In this document: positions 25,158-37,200 of the stretch, piece by piece | Numbering within the stretch: position 1 is the first letter of the stretch | Layout: every line of letters begins with the position of its first letter | Origin: Lithospermum erythrorhizon | Lineage: Eukaryota > Streptophyta > Magnoliopsida > Boraginales > Boraginaceae | Reading direction: 5' to 3' | DNA: 64,000 bases | Assembly (NCBI GenBank): GCA_019722365.1 | Contig: JADFUC010001640.1 | Coordinates: 62,001 to 126,000 of the forward strand | The notes under the pieces: model-generated | Told to the model about the DNA's origin: nothing | Seen by the model: only the letters and a program-made list of their open reading frames with translations | Database searches by the model: none | Position numbers and translations under genes: made by a program

Positions 25158-26204
25158 TTGACTAAATTTTGTCAGCCTCAATCCCTCATGGAGAAAACAG
25201 AAATTTGTGATCCTTGCCATTTGATCCAAGCCAAAGATCAAGAAACAAACCATGATGAATTTAAAGAATCCATCTCTCATAATCAGGATATTATCAAGGA
25301 GAACACCTGGGTAAGCTCATTGTTGTATGAAATCAATGGTTGCTGGATTCCAGCAAAACTTGTTCCAGCAGTAACCAACTTCCAAAACCAATTTCAAGCT
25401 AAAGATTCAGATATCATGCTAGCCACCATGCCCAAATCAGGTACAACTTGGCTCAAAGCTCTGGTTTTCACCATCACCAATAGGAATTTATTCCAAACTC
25501 TAGATCAAAGCCCTCTACTATCTTCAAATCCACATGCACTTGTACCATTTTTCGAGTACGATATCTATCCAAGTTCCAATACCCCATTAATGAATGTTGA
25601 TGAGATTCCCTCTCCCAGGATCTTCTCAACTCATATACATTTCCAGTGCTTACCCGCTTCTGTTCTTGATTCAAAATGTAGAATTATCTATATATGCAGA
25701 GACCCTTTAGACCAATTTGTTTCTCATTGGTGCTTTGCTCTTGAAAACTTCTATGATGGGAAAACAAAGCCTCCTATCATTGAGGAGGCCCTGGAAAAAT
25801 ATAGCAAAGGGATTCATCCATTTGGTCCATTTTGGGATCACATGTTGGGTTACTCCAAAGCAAGTTCAAAGGATTCAAACAAGGTCTTATTCTTGAAGTA
25901 TGAAGTTCTTAAAGCGGACCCGGTTTCTGTAGTGAAGAAGATTGCTGAGTTCTTGGAGATACCATTTTCTCCTGAAGAAGAAATTACTGGAATGGTTGAA
26001 GAAGTGGTTAAATTGTGCAGTTTTGATCATTTGAAGAATCTTGAAGTGAATAGAAATGGTAGAACAAATTATGGAGTTAAACATACTTCTTTTTTCAGGA
26101 AAGGTGGGATTGGAGATTGGGTTAATTATGTGCCTCCTACTATGGCTGAACTTGTGCTCAATGTCATGGAAGAGAAATTGGGGGGATCTGGTATATCATT
26201 TTGA
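25158..26204 (+). CDS. Cytosolic sulfotransferase (SOT family), intronless
   Basis: A single open frame of 348 codons. It transfers sulfate from PAPS to a small hydroxylated acceptor (flavonols, brassinosteroids, hydroxyjasmonates and others in plants); the acceptor cannot be predicted here. Motifs in order: the 5'-phosphosulfate loop MPKSGTTWLKAL (residues 91-102), the catalytic His in RIFSTHIHF (His159), the 3'-phosphate-binding YICRDPLDQFVSHW (178-191; Arg181 and Ser189), and the C-terminal RKGGIGDWVNYV (314-325), which matches the GxxGDWK loop except that Lys is replaced by Val. Lack of introns is typical of plant SOTs. An in-frame second ATG at residue 11 (25188) is an alternative start (338 residues). 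The gene lies 330 bp after the ERD7-like gene on the same strand. Confidence 0.95.
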   Translation: MTKFCQPQSLMEKTEICDPCHLIQAKDQETNHDEFKESISHNQDIIKENTWVSSLLYEINGCWIPAKLVPAVTNFQNQFQAKDSDIMLATMPKSGTTWLKALVFTITNRNLFQTLDQSPLLSSNPHALVPFFEYDIYPSSNTPLMNVDEIPSPRIFSTHIHFQCLPASVLDSKCRIIYICRDPLDQFVSHWCFALENFYDGKTKPPIIEEALEKYSKGIHPFGPFWDHMLGYSKASSKDSNKVLFLKYEVLKADPVSVVKKIAEFLEIPFSPEEEITGMVEEVVKLCSFDHLKNLEVNRNGRTNYGVKHTSFFRKGGIGDWVNYVPPTMAELVLNVMEEKLGGSGISF

Positions 26205-26675
26205 ATACTATTTTGGTGTGAAGAACAAAAATGAATGGGATGGAAAATTTTAAAGTACTAGGAGAATATATTTTATATATCCACTAGTTTTTTTTTTTTA
26301 TATAGATAAACATATATTAATAATAATGTTGTGAACCATCACAAATTTATTCAACATACAAGTTTTGGAACTTTTAGTAATGCTTGTCGTAAAAACAGCG
26401 AGTTGATATCTGCTGTAAAAGCGATAAAAATGAAATGAAATGACGGTTTTGCGGCAGACAAGCTCCGTACTTGTTGTATAATAGCAGTTTCTTATAATAC
26501 TACTAAGGAAGCAGCGAGTTGATATTGTTGTAAAACCAACCAAGCGAATAACTTCTAAAACAAACAAACTACTTATTTTCAGGTTTATAAGAAATTAAAC
26601 CTTAGTTTAATTCGCTTGTTAGCTAAGAAACATATTATTAGATTGTCTGTTTTTATATAAACACAATCTTATAAA

Positions 26676-26819
26676 ATGAATTAAATAATTAATCATATTT
26701 AAAAAAATACAAATTAATTACATAAGAATGAATTAAATAATTATTACATAAGAATGAATTAAATAATTAATTATATAAGTATGCATTAAATTATTAATTA
26801 CATAAGAATGAATTAATAA
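26676..26819. repeat. AT-rich tandem repeat, 4-5 units of about 28-32 bp
   Basis: The unit ATAAGAATGAATTAAATAAT with TAATTAC recurs at least four times with small changes. This is a minisatellite in intergenic DNA. Confidence 0.75.
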
Positions 26820-27573
26820 TGATGAAAATGAAAGCTAAGCGTTGCTCGTGTGCAGCTGATACTCACAGCGTGGCGATAATCAACGTCGATCATTGACCTC
26901 GATACTCGGAATGTTACATGTTCGTCTAGCTACCGTTCATACCATTAGCTCCGAACCGCCTTCTAGATTCTAAATTCCTCACGCTTATGTAAATTGGTCT
27001 TTTGATTTCATTACTAACTTGAGTGACGATTGTATAATTAAATGGAAGCAATTGAACGTAATCGGTAAATTGGGTTTCGCCTACGGTAAAGTCGTAACTA
27101 TAAAGTTGATCAAATAAAGTAATTATTGTTGACTACACAATATTAAACTGAGGAAGCGAGGCGAAGTAAGCAATTAAAATCATGCTAACGACCGACTAAC
27201 ATGTAACTTTCATGTTTATAAGAAAACAAACATAGCAAAAAATTGCTTAAAAGAAAACAAGCGCTCACAGTAATTAAACGTCTGCTTTAATGATCGCGAA
27301 GCATGTAAACTGAGGTAGCATCATATGTTCTTGTTCCCGAATTGCCTCATATTCGTGATTCTTGATACGGTACAACTGAACCGCTTAGCGTATGAAGAAA
27401 TGAATGGTTATGTCTCCCGTACTTGACTTGGACCCAGCGACCTCGCTTGTTAAGGTACTCCTTCAGATTAACGGTCGCGCCCTTTACTGGATTGGCGTCC
27501 GTGTGAATTTTTTGCCAATCAATTCTATACTCACAGTCCTTCTGGAGAAGTGATATTTTCGTCCTATAATATA

Positions 27574-27655
27574 TGGGAATGACTTGGAGTATTCTCCAAA
27601 CATGAAGACTATATGATAATGACTTGGAGTAATCCTCAACCATGAAGATTGATTG
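27574..27655. repeat. Tandem pair, about 43-bp period
   Basis: AATGACTTGGAGTA(T/A)TC followed by CTC(C)AA and CATGAAGA occurs at 27576 and again at 27619. Local duplication. Confidence 0.65.
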
Positions 27656-28673
27656 CATATATGGAAAGTATTATTTATGGAATATATTTCCATATATGTT
27701 TGATCGTGTCTACGCTATAAATATGTCATTCACGAGCCCTAGGCGTCTACCGGCATATTGTTTATTACGTTGTTTTGAGGCAAGAAGATTTGAGAAAAAT
27801 ATTATTAGTATAAGGGTGTTTTGTGTTAGAAGAATTCTCTAATCTTTTAGCTGAATGTATGATTATATTCGTTGTTATAAACAATCCTTAGAAGGCTTCC
27901 ACTACTTTGTTATTCATTGACAAATTAGAACAGGAGGTGTTGACGTGAGGATAGAAAGTTGGGGAACTTCAAACCGTCAGCTTATTGGAGTAGGTAGGCG
28001 TATTGGTAGAGATATGGGAACATATTCGTATAAGTCTTTCTTGTAATTTCTTCAAATTATAGTGGAATCTTTCATTGGAAGCATTTACTTTCACAGATTA
28101 GGTCTGAAGTTAACGGCTGAGCTGAATTGCTTGAAGTGTTTTTGTGATACGCACTATTTATTTGTTTATTTTTGTCGGACTTATCTTGTCGATTCAAATG
28201 TATTTGTTGGCTTTGGCCAGCGTCTGGCTTATCGGATTCATTTGCAAGCCCAGCTTATTTTGAAATAGAGCCTCTGAGGTAAAATAACTTTGCCCTGGCA
28301 GCCAGCAAATCCAGCTCAATTCTATGTGTAGGGCTATTGTTAATGTTGTTAAATGTGTCGTTTAATAGTGATGCATCAAAGATTTTAAACTAAATTTTTA
28401 CGTTGTTTGACAAAGTCGAAGATATTTGTAAAAAGGGAGAAATGGGTTATGTTAAAGACACATAAATGATGAAAAGACAAAAATATTCTTGAAAAATATG
28501 AAAAGGTATCGAAAAACTCAATTTCAATCCCAAAAATGACCCGATAGCCCATTTCTTTCTTTCTAGCTTACATTGATCGAAAACAACCTAAAATTGGAAC
28601 TAGAGTGATCGAATAGGGACCAACAAACAGAGTAATCTTTAGTGCCATTCGCCCTTCTAATAAACATTTATAT

Positions 28674-29170
28674 TGTTATTTTGGGTCCACAAAACAATTC
28701 CTAATTAAGCGATTTTCAATTATTCAAGGCAATCAAAAATCCCCAATTTGATGTCTAGAACCTAATTCCCCGATTTCAAATATAAACGGTAACTATGATG
28801 AACCTGGTGATTAATTAACGACCAGTGTCAGATCAATGGTGTATGTTTGAGGGTTCAGAATCACCTTCCCTCTTAGAATAATTTATTAAACTTGGATATT
28901 CTGTCAATCAACTCGAAAACAATAAACTAACTCTATTATCCCAACCTATCGATTCGCATGAGTGTTTGATACGATTTACTGACACATTTATAGATACAAA
29001 CATTCTAATCTACTAGGAATAGGATCCTAATGCTATAGCAATTCTATCTAACTTTCGTGTCCAAATCTACTCGAACTATTTCCACTAGTCTTGATAGAAG
29101 TCTTGATTAATTCTAGATCATCACAACCCCATTATGATTTGTGTTGTGTTCTTCGTTGCTAAGAACCCCC
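28674..29170 (-). repeat. Copia 3' LTR (left copy)
   Basis: It begins TGTTATTTT on the plus strand, as does the right copy, and aligns with it over about 490 bp with many substitutions and small indels. The right end is uncertain. A pyrimidine-rich stretch just inside (about 29174-29190) would be the polypurine tract on the minus strand. Confidence 0.75.
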
Positions 29171-29399
29171 GACGATTCTCCTATTCCACTTAACTATATG
29201 AAGAAGGATAACATTAAGATTGATTTAATGTTGTTGTCGTGGTGAACTGAAACCGGCCTTGTCGCGTGAGTAAAATGTCTTTACTTGTTCGGCGCGCCAT
29301 TGAGAACTTATATCGAACCGTTCTCGAGTGTGTATTTTTGTCGATGTGATTACTTTGACTCGATATCTCACGATCCAGTAGTACTTGATCTTAATGTTT

Positions 29400-32300
29400 G
29401 GATCTTGAGTGTAGAAATAAATTCTTACTCAAATCTATAACCAGCACTTTGAGTCGCAGATGGTGAAGCTTTGTCTTTGGCAGTTCTGATTCCTTGAATA
29501 GGTTCTTGACCATAGCGACTATTTTCCACGTTCTGCTTGATAGCAATATTACGCCTCGGTGGTAGACATAGCAAGTACACTTCTAGCTTTGCTTGCCATT
29601 GCTCCTCCGGCAAATACCATTAAAGTAACCTGATGGCTAGTTTAAGTGAATAAACATCACCTGCTAGATACGAGTCAGGTATAGGCTATTAGTGTAGGCT
29701 GCTTCCAAGCAAATACTCGAGGGCTAAGCGGTTCACTTCAAGTATCTTAAGATCCATTTCACACATTCCCCGATGTTCATACACAGATTAGCGGAGAATC
29801 ACCTTACTAATAACGCAAATCTAAATTATGCGGCACGAAATGGAACCGTTGCATACATCAACTCCTACTTCTTTGAAGTGTAGGGACTACTCCGTATCTT
29901 GATGTCATCTTGGAATTCAGGGACTCTTTTTTTGAAACTCATCTCGAGTGTGTTCAATTGGACAACTTAATGACTGCATTGTCCATATTGAACCTCTTAA
30001 ATACCTTAATAGATGTACATTTTTTGAACACAGGATTTTCCCTTGCCCATCATTGTTAATCACCGACTCAGTATATATGATTTTACTTACGGCTCTAAGT
30101 CTTTCATCACCAGCTTTGTTGAGTTCCCTTAACTTTAGGCTGATCTTTGTTGATCCTTCCCTATGATAAGCGTAATAAATACACATATTGATAGTGTTAT
30201 CTAAATTGGTGGAGTCTTTAGTGAACACACACAATGATCCAACAAGAGTTTTCTTGAATCCATTTGCTTCCATAAAAGACTCGAACTTGATTTACACCCA
30301 TGCCTAAGTTCTTTGTTTAGTCCATCTGAAGCTTCTGCCGGTTACAAGCAAAGTGTTTCTTGCAGCACAACTTTAAAACCCTCGGGTTATTACACGTATA
30401 TGTCCCTCTTTGAAGATCACCATGGAGGAAGGCTGTCTTAACGTCAAATGTTCAATTTCTAGAAATCATATGCGTGACGATCAAGTACTTCGTCTGATTG
30501 AAGTCATCTTGACTCTTGGAGAAGGAAATATCTCCTCAAAAGTCATTCACTGTCTTTGTGCAAATCCCTTAGTGACAGTCTAACTTTGTATCCCAGGTAC
30601 TTTTTGTACTTGGATCGATCTTAAACTTATAGATCCATGCATTTTTCAGTACTTTGAGATTATCTTGTTTATTTCACGGTATAAATGTATGAAGATTCTT
30701 TGTTGAGGAGAGTTCATCTCTTCTTCATGTGCCATCCATTTTTCCTTTTGATTACTATCGATAGCTTAGCGATAGAGTGGTCTCCCATCGAGAGAAATAA
30801 GACATATTCATTGGGAGAATACCTAGAGAACTAGTTAGCTTTCACCGGAAGATCTCTTCAACTTCACAGGTGTTTGATCTTCCAATGCGGTAATGTTTGT
30901 ACCCCACAGCTGCGGCGGTTTGTGATTGTTCAATCTCTCCGTTTCTTCGGGGTGATCAATGTCAATAGAGTGTGATCATTATGCTTCATTATTGATCATG
31001 AAACAGTAATGATTTATGCGAGATCTTTTTGTGATCAATCTCTTACATATCATCTGCCCGGTCAGCAAGATCATCGTTGTAATTACCTAAAACTTTCGGG
31101 TTTATCACAGGTCTTTTACGGTTTGATTTTCTTTGAACATCAGCGTCTACACTTCTAATGATCTTTTTTGTCGTGAGATGTTACTTTCCCAGAGCCAAAC
31201 TTTCATCACCCAAAAGCTGAGGGGAACAACATAGCAGACTTGAAATCAAGCTTTGTTCTCGTCTTTAGGAACATGTGCATATCTTGTCTGACCAAATGTT
31301 CTTAAGTATTAGAATACATCGCTTTCAGAACCCGTAACTTCTTACCGAGAGAGAGAGAGAGGTGTGCTTCATTTAGTGTTGTACTAGGCAAGTTTATAAT
31401 ACGGAAGCTGCTTTACTACTAATGCCGCTTGAAAGTGTCTTAGAACTAGCGTGTGATAGCATGCATCTATCTTCTCTGATTGTCCCTATTCGTTCTACCG
31501 GCCAACGTTGTCTTTGGTGTTTTAAAGGCCAGTTGCTGCGTGTCTAATTCCTTTAGACTTACGGTGTCTATCAAATTCTCGATGTACTGCCACCGTTATG
31601 CGTCACAATGCATTTAAATTGCTTTGCGGTTCTCTTTCGCTAATTGATGAAGGTACTTAAAAGTTTAAGTAAACGATCTCTTTGTTTTAATGCAAAGATC
31701 GGCCTTCACAAGTGATCGTGATATATGTGACAAAATAAAGTTACTCCACGTTGTCTTCACTTTCGCTGGAAGCCCACCAGACATCACGATGCATAAGCTC
31801 TAAAATGCTGACCTTCCTTTGTGAGCTTTTATTAATTTGATCTGTGTTGCTTTCCCATCAAGCATTGAGTACTGATCCTTGATTTAGTCATTGTTAGAAA
31901 ATGAGTAGTGACTTGTTTTGTGAGAAAATACCAAGTCCTTTGCTTTCATGTAAGCCCCAACTGTTGATAGCAAACATCGTAGAAGCCATTAATTTCGCAC
32001 TTTTGTACTTTGAGTTTAGCTTTATGCGGTGTACCATCATGATTCCTTCGGCCAACGGTTGTTAATCCCTTACATGTCTCCATTGTCCATTACCAAAGAT
32101 ATTACATGATATCATAAATAAATCAGCTTACTGAAGATAGAAGACTTCGTCTAAAGTCGGGGAATGTGTCGACATTCTTCAATTCAATCAACTTTCCATT
32201 GCCGGTTTTCACAAACACACTTCGGTGCCTTGATGGTTGAGGTGCGGTATTTCCCCATCTTTGCGATTCCAAAAGTCACCTTCTTCGTAGAAGTGTGAAG

Positions 32301-33100
32301 TCGCTTATTTGCGGAATGCATGAAAGGCTCACGATGCACAATCAATCTTAGCTTCTCCGGCATGGCGTACATCCCTCCTCAGCTACAATGAGATCACTTT
32401 CTTGATCTACAATTGCAACATTATTTCGACTTTCTTGACGCTCGCTTGACTTGATCTTTCTTGAATGAGTAACACTCGAGATTTCGATCATCCTTTCTTG
32501 TTGCGATAATGGCATGTGTCTTCTTCTTTGTTGAAACCGTCACCACTTAGCTTTTGAGTTTAAATTGTTTGAATTTTTCTTGCTAAACTTCTTTCGCTTC
32601 ATACATAAGAGTTTATTTTGTTAATTTGACAATGTTGTACTTTGTTTTACCTTTATCTCTTGCTTGCTCTTGTTCATGATGGAATTACAAACTTGCTCCT
32701 TAAACAGTTACATCAATTCTTGAAAGGGGACACGAGAGGGGGCTTTTCCCGTAATTAGGCGTGAACTAGAATCACAATGCGCACACCGTCAATGAAATTC
32801 AATTCCCGTGGGCTTCGGTTATTGTAAATATGTGTTCTCTTGGTTTAGATGCTTTCGGTGAGAGGCTCACCAAAATCCAGGATATCTCGGTGCCTAATTG
32901 CCTAATCGAAACTACGCTTGTCGTGGCTGCTTCTCCTCTGTCTAGTCTTCTGACTTCCTCAGCGTCAATAAGCGGTAATGCTTATTTATCAGCGTGATGG
33001 ATGCTTTATATCATAATCTTATATAACCCTAGGCATCTTACATCGATTCACTCGTTCGTACAATGCGTATTAGGTGGTCGGTCTTAACTTCTTTGATAGA
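29400..33100 (-). pseudogene. Degenerate copia gag-pol polyprotein
   Basis: The best-preserved frame (29917-30273, 118 codons) starts MEANGFKKTLVGSLCVFTK, the region of copia RT just before the catalytic YVDD, and then runs into LLRYLRGS of RNase H with the intervening sequence collapsed. The DVKTAFLHGDL motif upstream is an almost perfect copia RT signature. The polyprotein cannot be translated. Confidence 0.8.
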
Positions 33101-33213
33101 TTGTAGTCTGCCTTATAACTTTATCAAAAGCGTCTGGTTTTCAGGATGTGATAGTTATTGGCGGTCATAACCGTCATTGGCTTATCGAGCCTCCCGTGAT
33201 GTTGTTAACACAT

Positions 33214-33228
33214 GCTCTTACGATACCA
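33214..33228 (-). other. Copia primer-binding site with 3-bp insertion
   Basis: The plus strand GCTCTTACGATACCA is the complement of TGGTATCAGAGC with extra bases in the middle, two bases from the LTR end. It marks the 5' side of the element and the minus orientation. Confidence 0.7.
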
Positions 33229-33230
33229 AT

Positions 33231-33720
33231 TGTTATTTTTAAGGTCACAAACGATTAAATTAGCGATTCCAGTGTCGAGCAATCGAAAATCCTCAATTTG
33301 ATGTCTAAGAACACAGTTAAATTTAACGAAATATAACGGTAAGCAGATAGTACTGGTGATTGAATTCGACAGATTGAGCAATCACGAGATCAATGGTGTA
33401 TGTTTGAGGTTAGAAGTCACCTTTCCTCTTAGAATGGATTTATTAAGCTTGAATCAGTAATCAATCAACTCAAAACAATAAACTAACTCTAGTAATCTAA
33501 CCTATCGATTTAGCATGAGTGTTGAATGATTTACTGACACTATTTATAGATACAAACTTGTTACAATATATAGGAATAGGATCCCTAATCTGTAATGGTC
33601 TATCCAACAAATATGTCGAATCTCTTTCAGTATGTTTACTAGTCTTGATAAAGTCTTGAGTCAATTAGATCATCTGGCTCAAGTGTATGGTTGTGTTGTG
33701 ATGCCGTTCTTTAGGCACGC
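33231..33720 (-). repeat. Copia 5' LTR (right copy)
   Basis: It begins TGTTATTTTT at 33231 and ends near GTTGTGTTGTGATGCCGTTC. It aligns with the 28674-29170 copy block by block. The divergence between the LTRs indicates an old insertion. Confidence 0.75.
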
Positions 33721-34258
33721 TTTATATATATTATTCGCGAAATTTGTTGCATGCATCTCCACTTAGATAGTCCACTAAGTATTCATTTTTTGTTGTCATA
33801 TTTTCCTTTTGTAGAATTTCTCAAAATTATGTCTCTTATTTAGGCTAATACTCCATTTTACTGTTGGAACTTCTGGGGTGCAAAATAAGGACTAAGCTAT
33901 ACTTGAGGAGAACAAATGAAGTTCACTATTTGGTGTTATTGCTAACCACCTTTGAAGAGGGGAGAAATCAAATGCAAATATGTTTTCTTGTAATATATAA
34001 ACAGACTTCAACTGCTTTGTCAATGTTAATAGTTGATAATGAGCTATATACATCTTTGGAGTGACAATTTCAATTCAGATTAGAACTTCCACAAGATTCA
34101 GCAACTGAAGGGTTCATTAAAGTAGACTCTTCAACAACAACAAAAGTATAGTATCTTTAACTGCTACTGAGATGGCACATCTGTTTACTAATTCCTTTTT
34201 ATCGATATCAGAGAGTTGTCCGATGTTAGGCATTGCTCCAACACCTCTGACGTCCGAA
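33721..34258. other. Intergenic spacer before the dioxygenase 3' end
   Basis: It probably includes the 3' UTR of the dioxygenase gene. A 66-codon frame (33864-34064) has no recognisable similarity. No repeat was recognised. Confidence 0.45.
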
Positions 34259-37200
34259 TCATTTGTAGGAGTTGAGATCAACATGTGTATCCTTGTATCT
34301 TTGAAGCATGTAATCCTCATATTTGATGGGAGGAAACCTGGATTCAAAATACATAAAATTATGAAAAACTGCAAGAGAATACTGGCCACCAATGTTTAAG
34401 AAAGACCCCAAGTGAGCGTAAAAAACACAGATTCCAAACCATAGCTCAAGAAAACACATAAATCTGATGAGAAGGGGACTTCTACTCATGTTCTCACTCT
34501 AAAACTCCAAAAGATTGCCTAAATTTGAGCGATCTTAGACTAAGATACCAAATTACATAGTACATACAGACTAGCGCATCATGTCTCTATAGTTATAGTG
34601 CCTGTTGAATTCAACGTTATATGCAAGGAGAAACATTTCATAAGCAATTTTAAAAATTTAGGGGGACTGGAGGAGTACCCCTAAAAATCCTCTTTGAAAC
34701 ATATATTTGCAATGTAGAATTCTGCTCTTTTAATACATGCAACTCCAATCCTTGTGGAGTTATGAGAACAACGTGGGAACCAAGGGTTACTTTTGATACC
34801 ATGTGAAAAGGTTCTACCTAAAACTATATGATAATAGGGGGTATCCTAATTCCTAGAACCTTATAACATTATGAATATCTGTATTTATGAATTTGAGACA
34901 AGACTTCATCCAGTGAAATATGGACTATTGAACTGTCTATATATGCATCTTGTGCAAGACCTCTGATGTTAAGTATATTTTGGTTAAATGGTAATAATTC
35001 AAACGGAAACAAACACAAAACATTGCCTCATGAACAGGAAAGCTGTTTTCAACGTACCTGGGAGGATTGTTCTCTGATTGGCAGGTTGGCAAGCATTCAA
35101 CAAGACATTCATGACCAGGCTCCACAAAGTAAGCAATCTGCCCAACAGAGTAAGAAGCATGAGCTGAACAATAGTTTTCCATGCTAGCCATGAAAATAAA
35201 TGAGATATGGCACGAACATAAGCACTATTATATGCCGATGCTTGATGAGAGAATTTTCATTGAAAATAAAAATTGAGTTGCCCTTGAATTTTGTCATACT
35301 TCAAGAAAGGTTGTGTATAAATGAGTCTTAACTGATGTAAACAAGATAATTTATTTATTAAGTATAATTCTATGAAACGTAAAATAGTAAGGGTTCAGAA
35401 AAAGTTACCGAGTATCTTTCTTGCCCATTGCACAAGACACGATGAAGTGTGGACCTGAATAATTAAAGAGAATCGAAGAGTAAAAGTCCCATGGAGAGTT
35501 CATTATTAAAAGCTTGATAATTATAACTTTCATGTGTGAAATTAAGAATTCTCGAAAGTTTGGTCCAACAGCAAACAATATAATGTCTATAAGAAACATA
35601 TGAGCATAGACACACACTAGACTTCTTGCAAGAAGAAGCCTAAGATTTAGTACCAACACTAAGCTTAGAAATTTGTGGTCAAAGTAACAATATATCGAAG
35701 TCTAAAAGCAAGAGAACTAATCTACGGAAAGTTTTGCGGCTACTCAGTGACATGAAATGATAACTAGAAACATGACAGCAAGAAACTCTACACACCAATC
35801 AAGGAACAGTGTAACTGACATTTCAAAGAACTGTGAGGAAGAGCTCTCAAGGGCTCCTCAAAAGTTAGCTCTGTTAATAAGATAAACTTGATCTCACTTG
35901 TACATAAAACAAACATAAGATCCACTCTGTTCAATATATTATTACCGGAAAATAGAGTTGCTCCACCGCTCCAACATATCGCCGAGATTGACAATAAATG
36001 CCCTGGCACAAGAAAAAACATTCCTATTGAACAATGCTAAACCATCTAACTTTCCCATAATACTAAGTTGATTGATAGTTTTGAAAATGGTAGTTGTAAT
36101 CAATTTAAACGAAGTTCTCAAGTTACTGATAAAAGGTAGCAATTGGTTTCTGTCATGGATTATAAGTCTGCTGGAAGTACAGGGGCCTCACCCTTTTATT
36201 GGGGGAACATACTCCCAAATCTGAGGCTTTGCGTTCTTGTCCTTGCAAATCTATCACAAGATGCATTATAGTTTCTTCAAGATAGATAGTGTCACATAAT
36301 GCACAAGAGCAATAATCCTGCCTACCTGAAGACCAATTACATCATCCGTAGCTAAGAGAGTGATTAAACCAAAATCAGAATGTGCTCCAGCTCCGTAGAT
36401 TCCTTTTGTGGGGTCTGATATGCCACCTGAAATCATACCATATCATGTCAGGAAAAAAATAAATCTGCTGTATAAAAAATATAAGAAACATTCAAGCTTT
36501 ACCTTCATAATGTATAAGACGCAACGTTGCAATAGGTTTTCTTAGCAACTCTGGTTGATCAAAAAAGTTGATATCCAGGTCAAGGGCAAGGGCTATGATC
36601 CTAGAAATTGATCTTGCAACCTCACTGCATGCAGGTCAGTAGAGGCGGCGGGGATTCCTGCCTTCAGGACACTCAGGGATTAAGCTCTGCAAGCAAGCGG
36701 CAGGGAATCCAGCAGGGGTGAGGAAGGGTTTATATTACAAGATTCCCCAATGTCTCTGAAGAGGTTTGCGCCTAAGCAAGGAAATGGAGGGTCGGATTTT
36801 ATGTGATGTGACTAAGATATAAACAAAAATGATTGACAATACAACAAGAATACTAGGAATCATAGTAGTTTCAGACTTTATTTAGAAACTTTTTAGGGGA
36901 AAGGTAGCACTTATTATACTATTCATCTTTTTAACAGATTCATGCTATAATGGCAGCAAGTTTACACATCAACATGTCCCAATGTCTCCGAAGAGGCTCC
37001 CCGCCTAAAGCGAGGTAAAAGGAGTAGAGCGTCGGATGGCCTCACAGTGGCTTGAGAGGGTGTTTCGAGATTGATCAGCTGAGTGAAGTGCGGCCAATTT
37101 GTCTCTTCATACGATAGATAAGAAGACTAGGTAGTTTAATGAGCCATTTTGATTTATTTGACCTCTGATAGATAGAGCGTAAACGTGAGTTTACATGATT

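Larger units (their letters stand above)
26205..28673. other. Intergenic stretch between sulfotransferase and copia element
   Basis: It holds an AT-rich tandem repeat (26676-26819), a 25-bp direct repeat CAGCGAGTTGATAT (26396 and 26514) and a 43-bp tandem pair (27574-27655). A minus-strand frame of 103 codons (27347-27658) has no recognisable similarity. No gene is called. Confidence 0.5.
28674..33720 (-). mobile_element. Decayed Ty1/copia LTR retrotransposon
   Basis: LTRs at about 28674-29170 and 33231-33720 share long ordered blocks (AGATCAATGGTGTATGTTTGAG, AACAATAAACTAACTCTA, AGGAATAGGATCC). A tRNA-Met primer-binding site lies just inside the right LTR, so transcription is on the minus strand. 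Internal remnants in copia order on the minus strand are: a gag zinc-knuckle fragment (CHYRNKKG, near 32510), a protease-to-integrase linker (KMGKY...ECRHIPRL, 32140-32290), integrase (LMHRDVWW near 31775), RT (DVKTAFLHGDL near 30415-30450) and RNase H (LLRYLRGS near 29980; STTEA near 29560). Each domain carries stops and frame changes. Confidence 0.9.

Noticed and set aside
22831..26204. Functional stress cluster of ERD7-like gene and sulfotransferase
   Set aside because: Adjacency alone; they share strand and a short spacer, but nothing in the sequence links their roles.
27347..27658. 103-codon minus-strand ORF
   Set aside because: A fragment KIHTDANP resembles the end of copia RNase H, but the flanking sequence does not follow, so chance is as likely.
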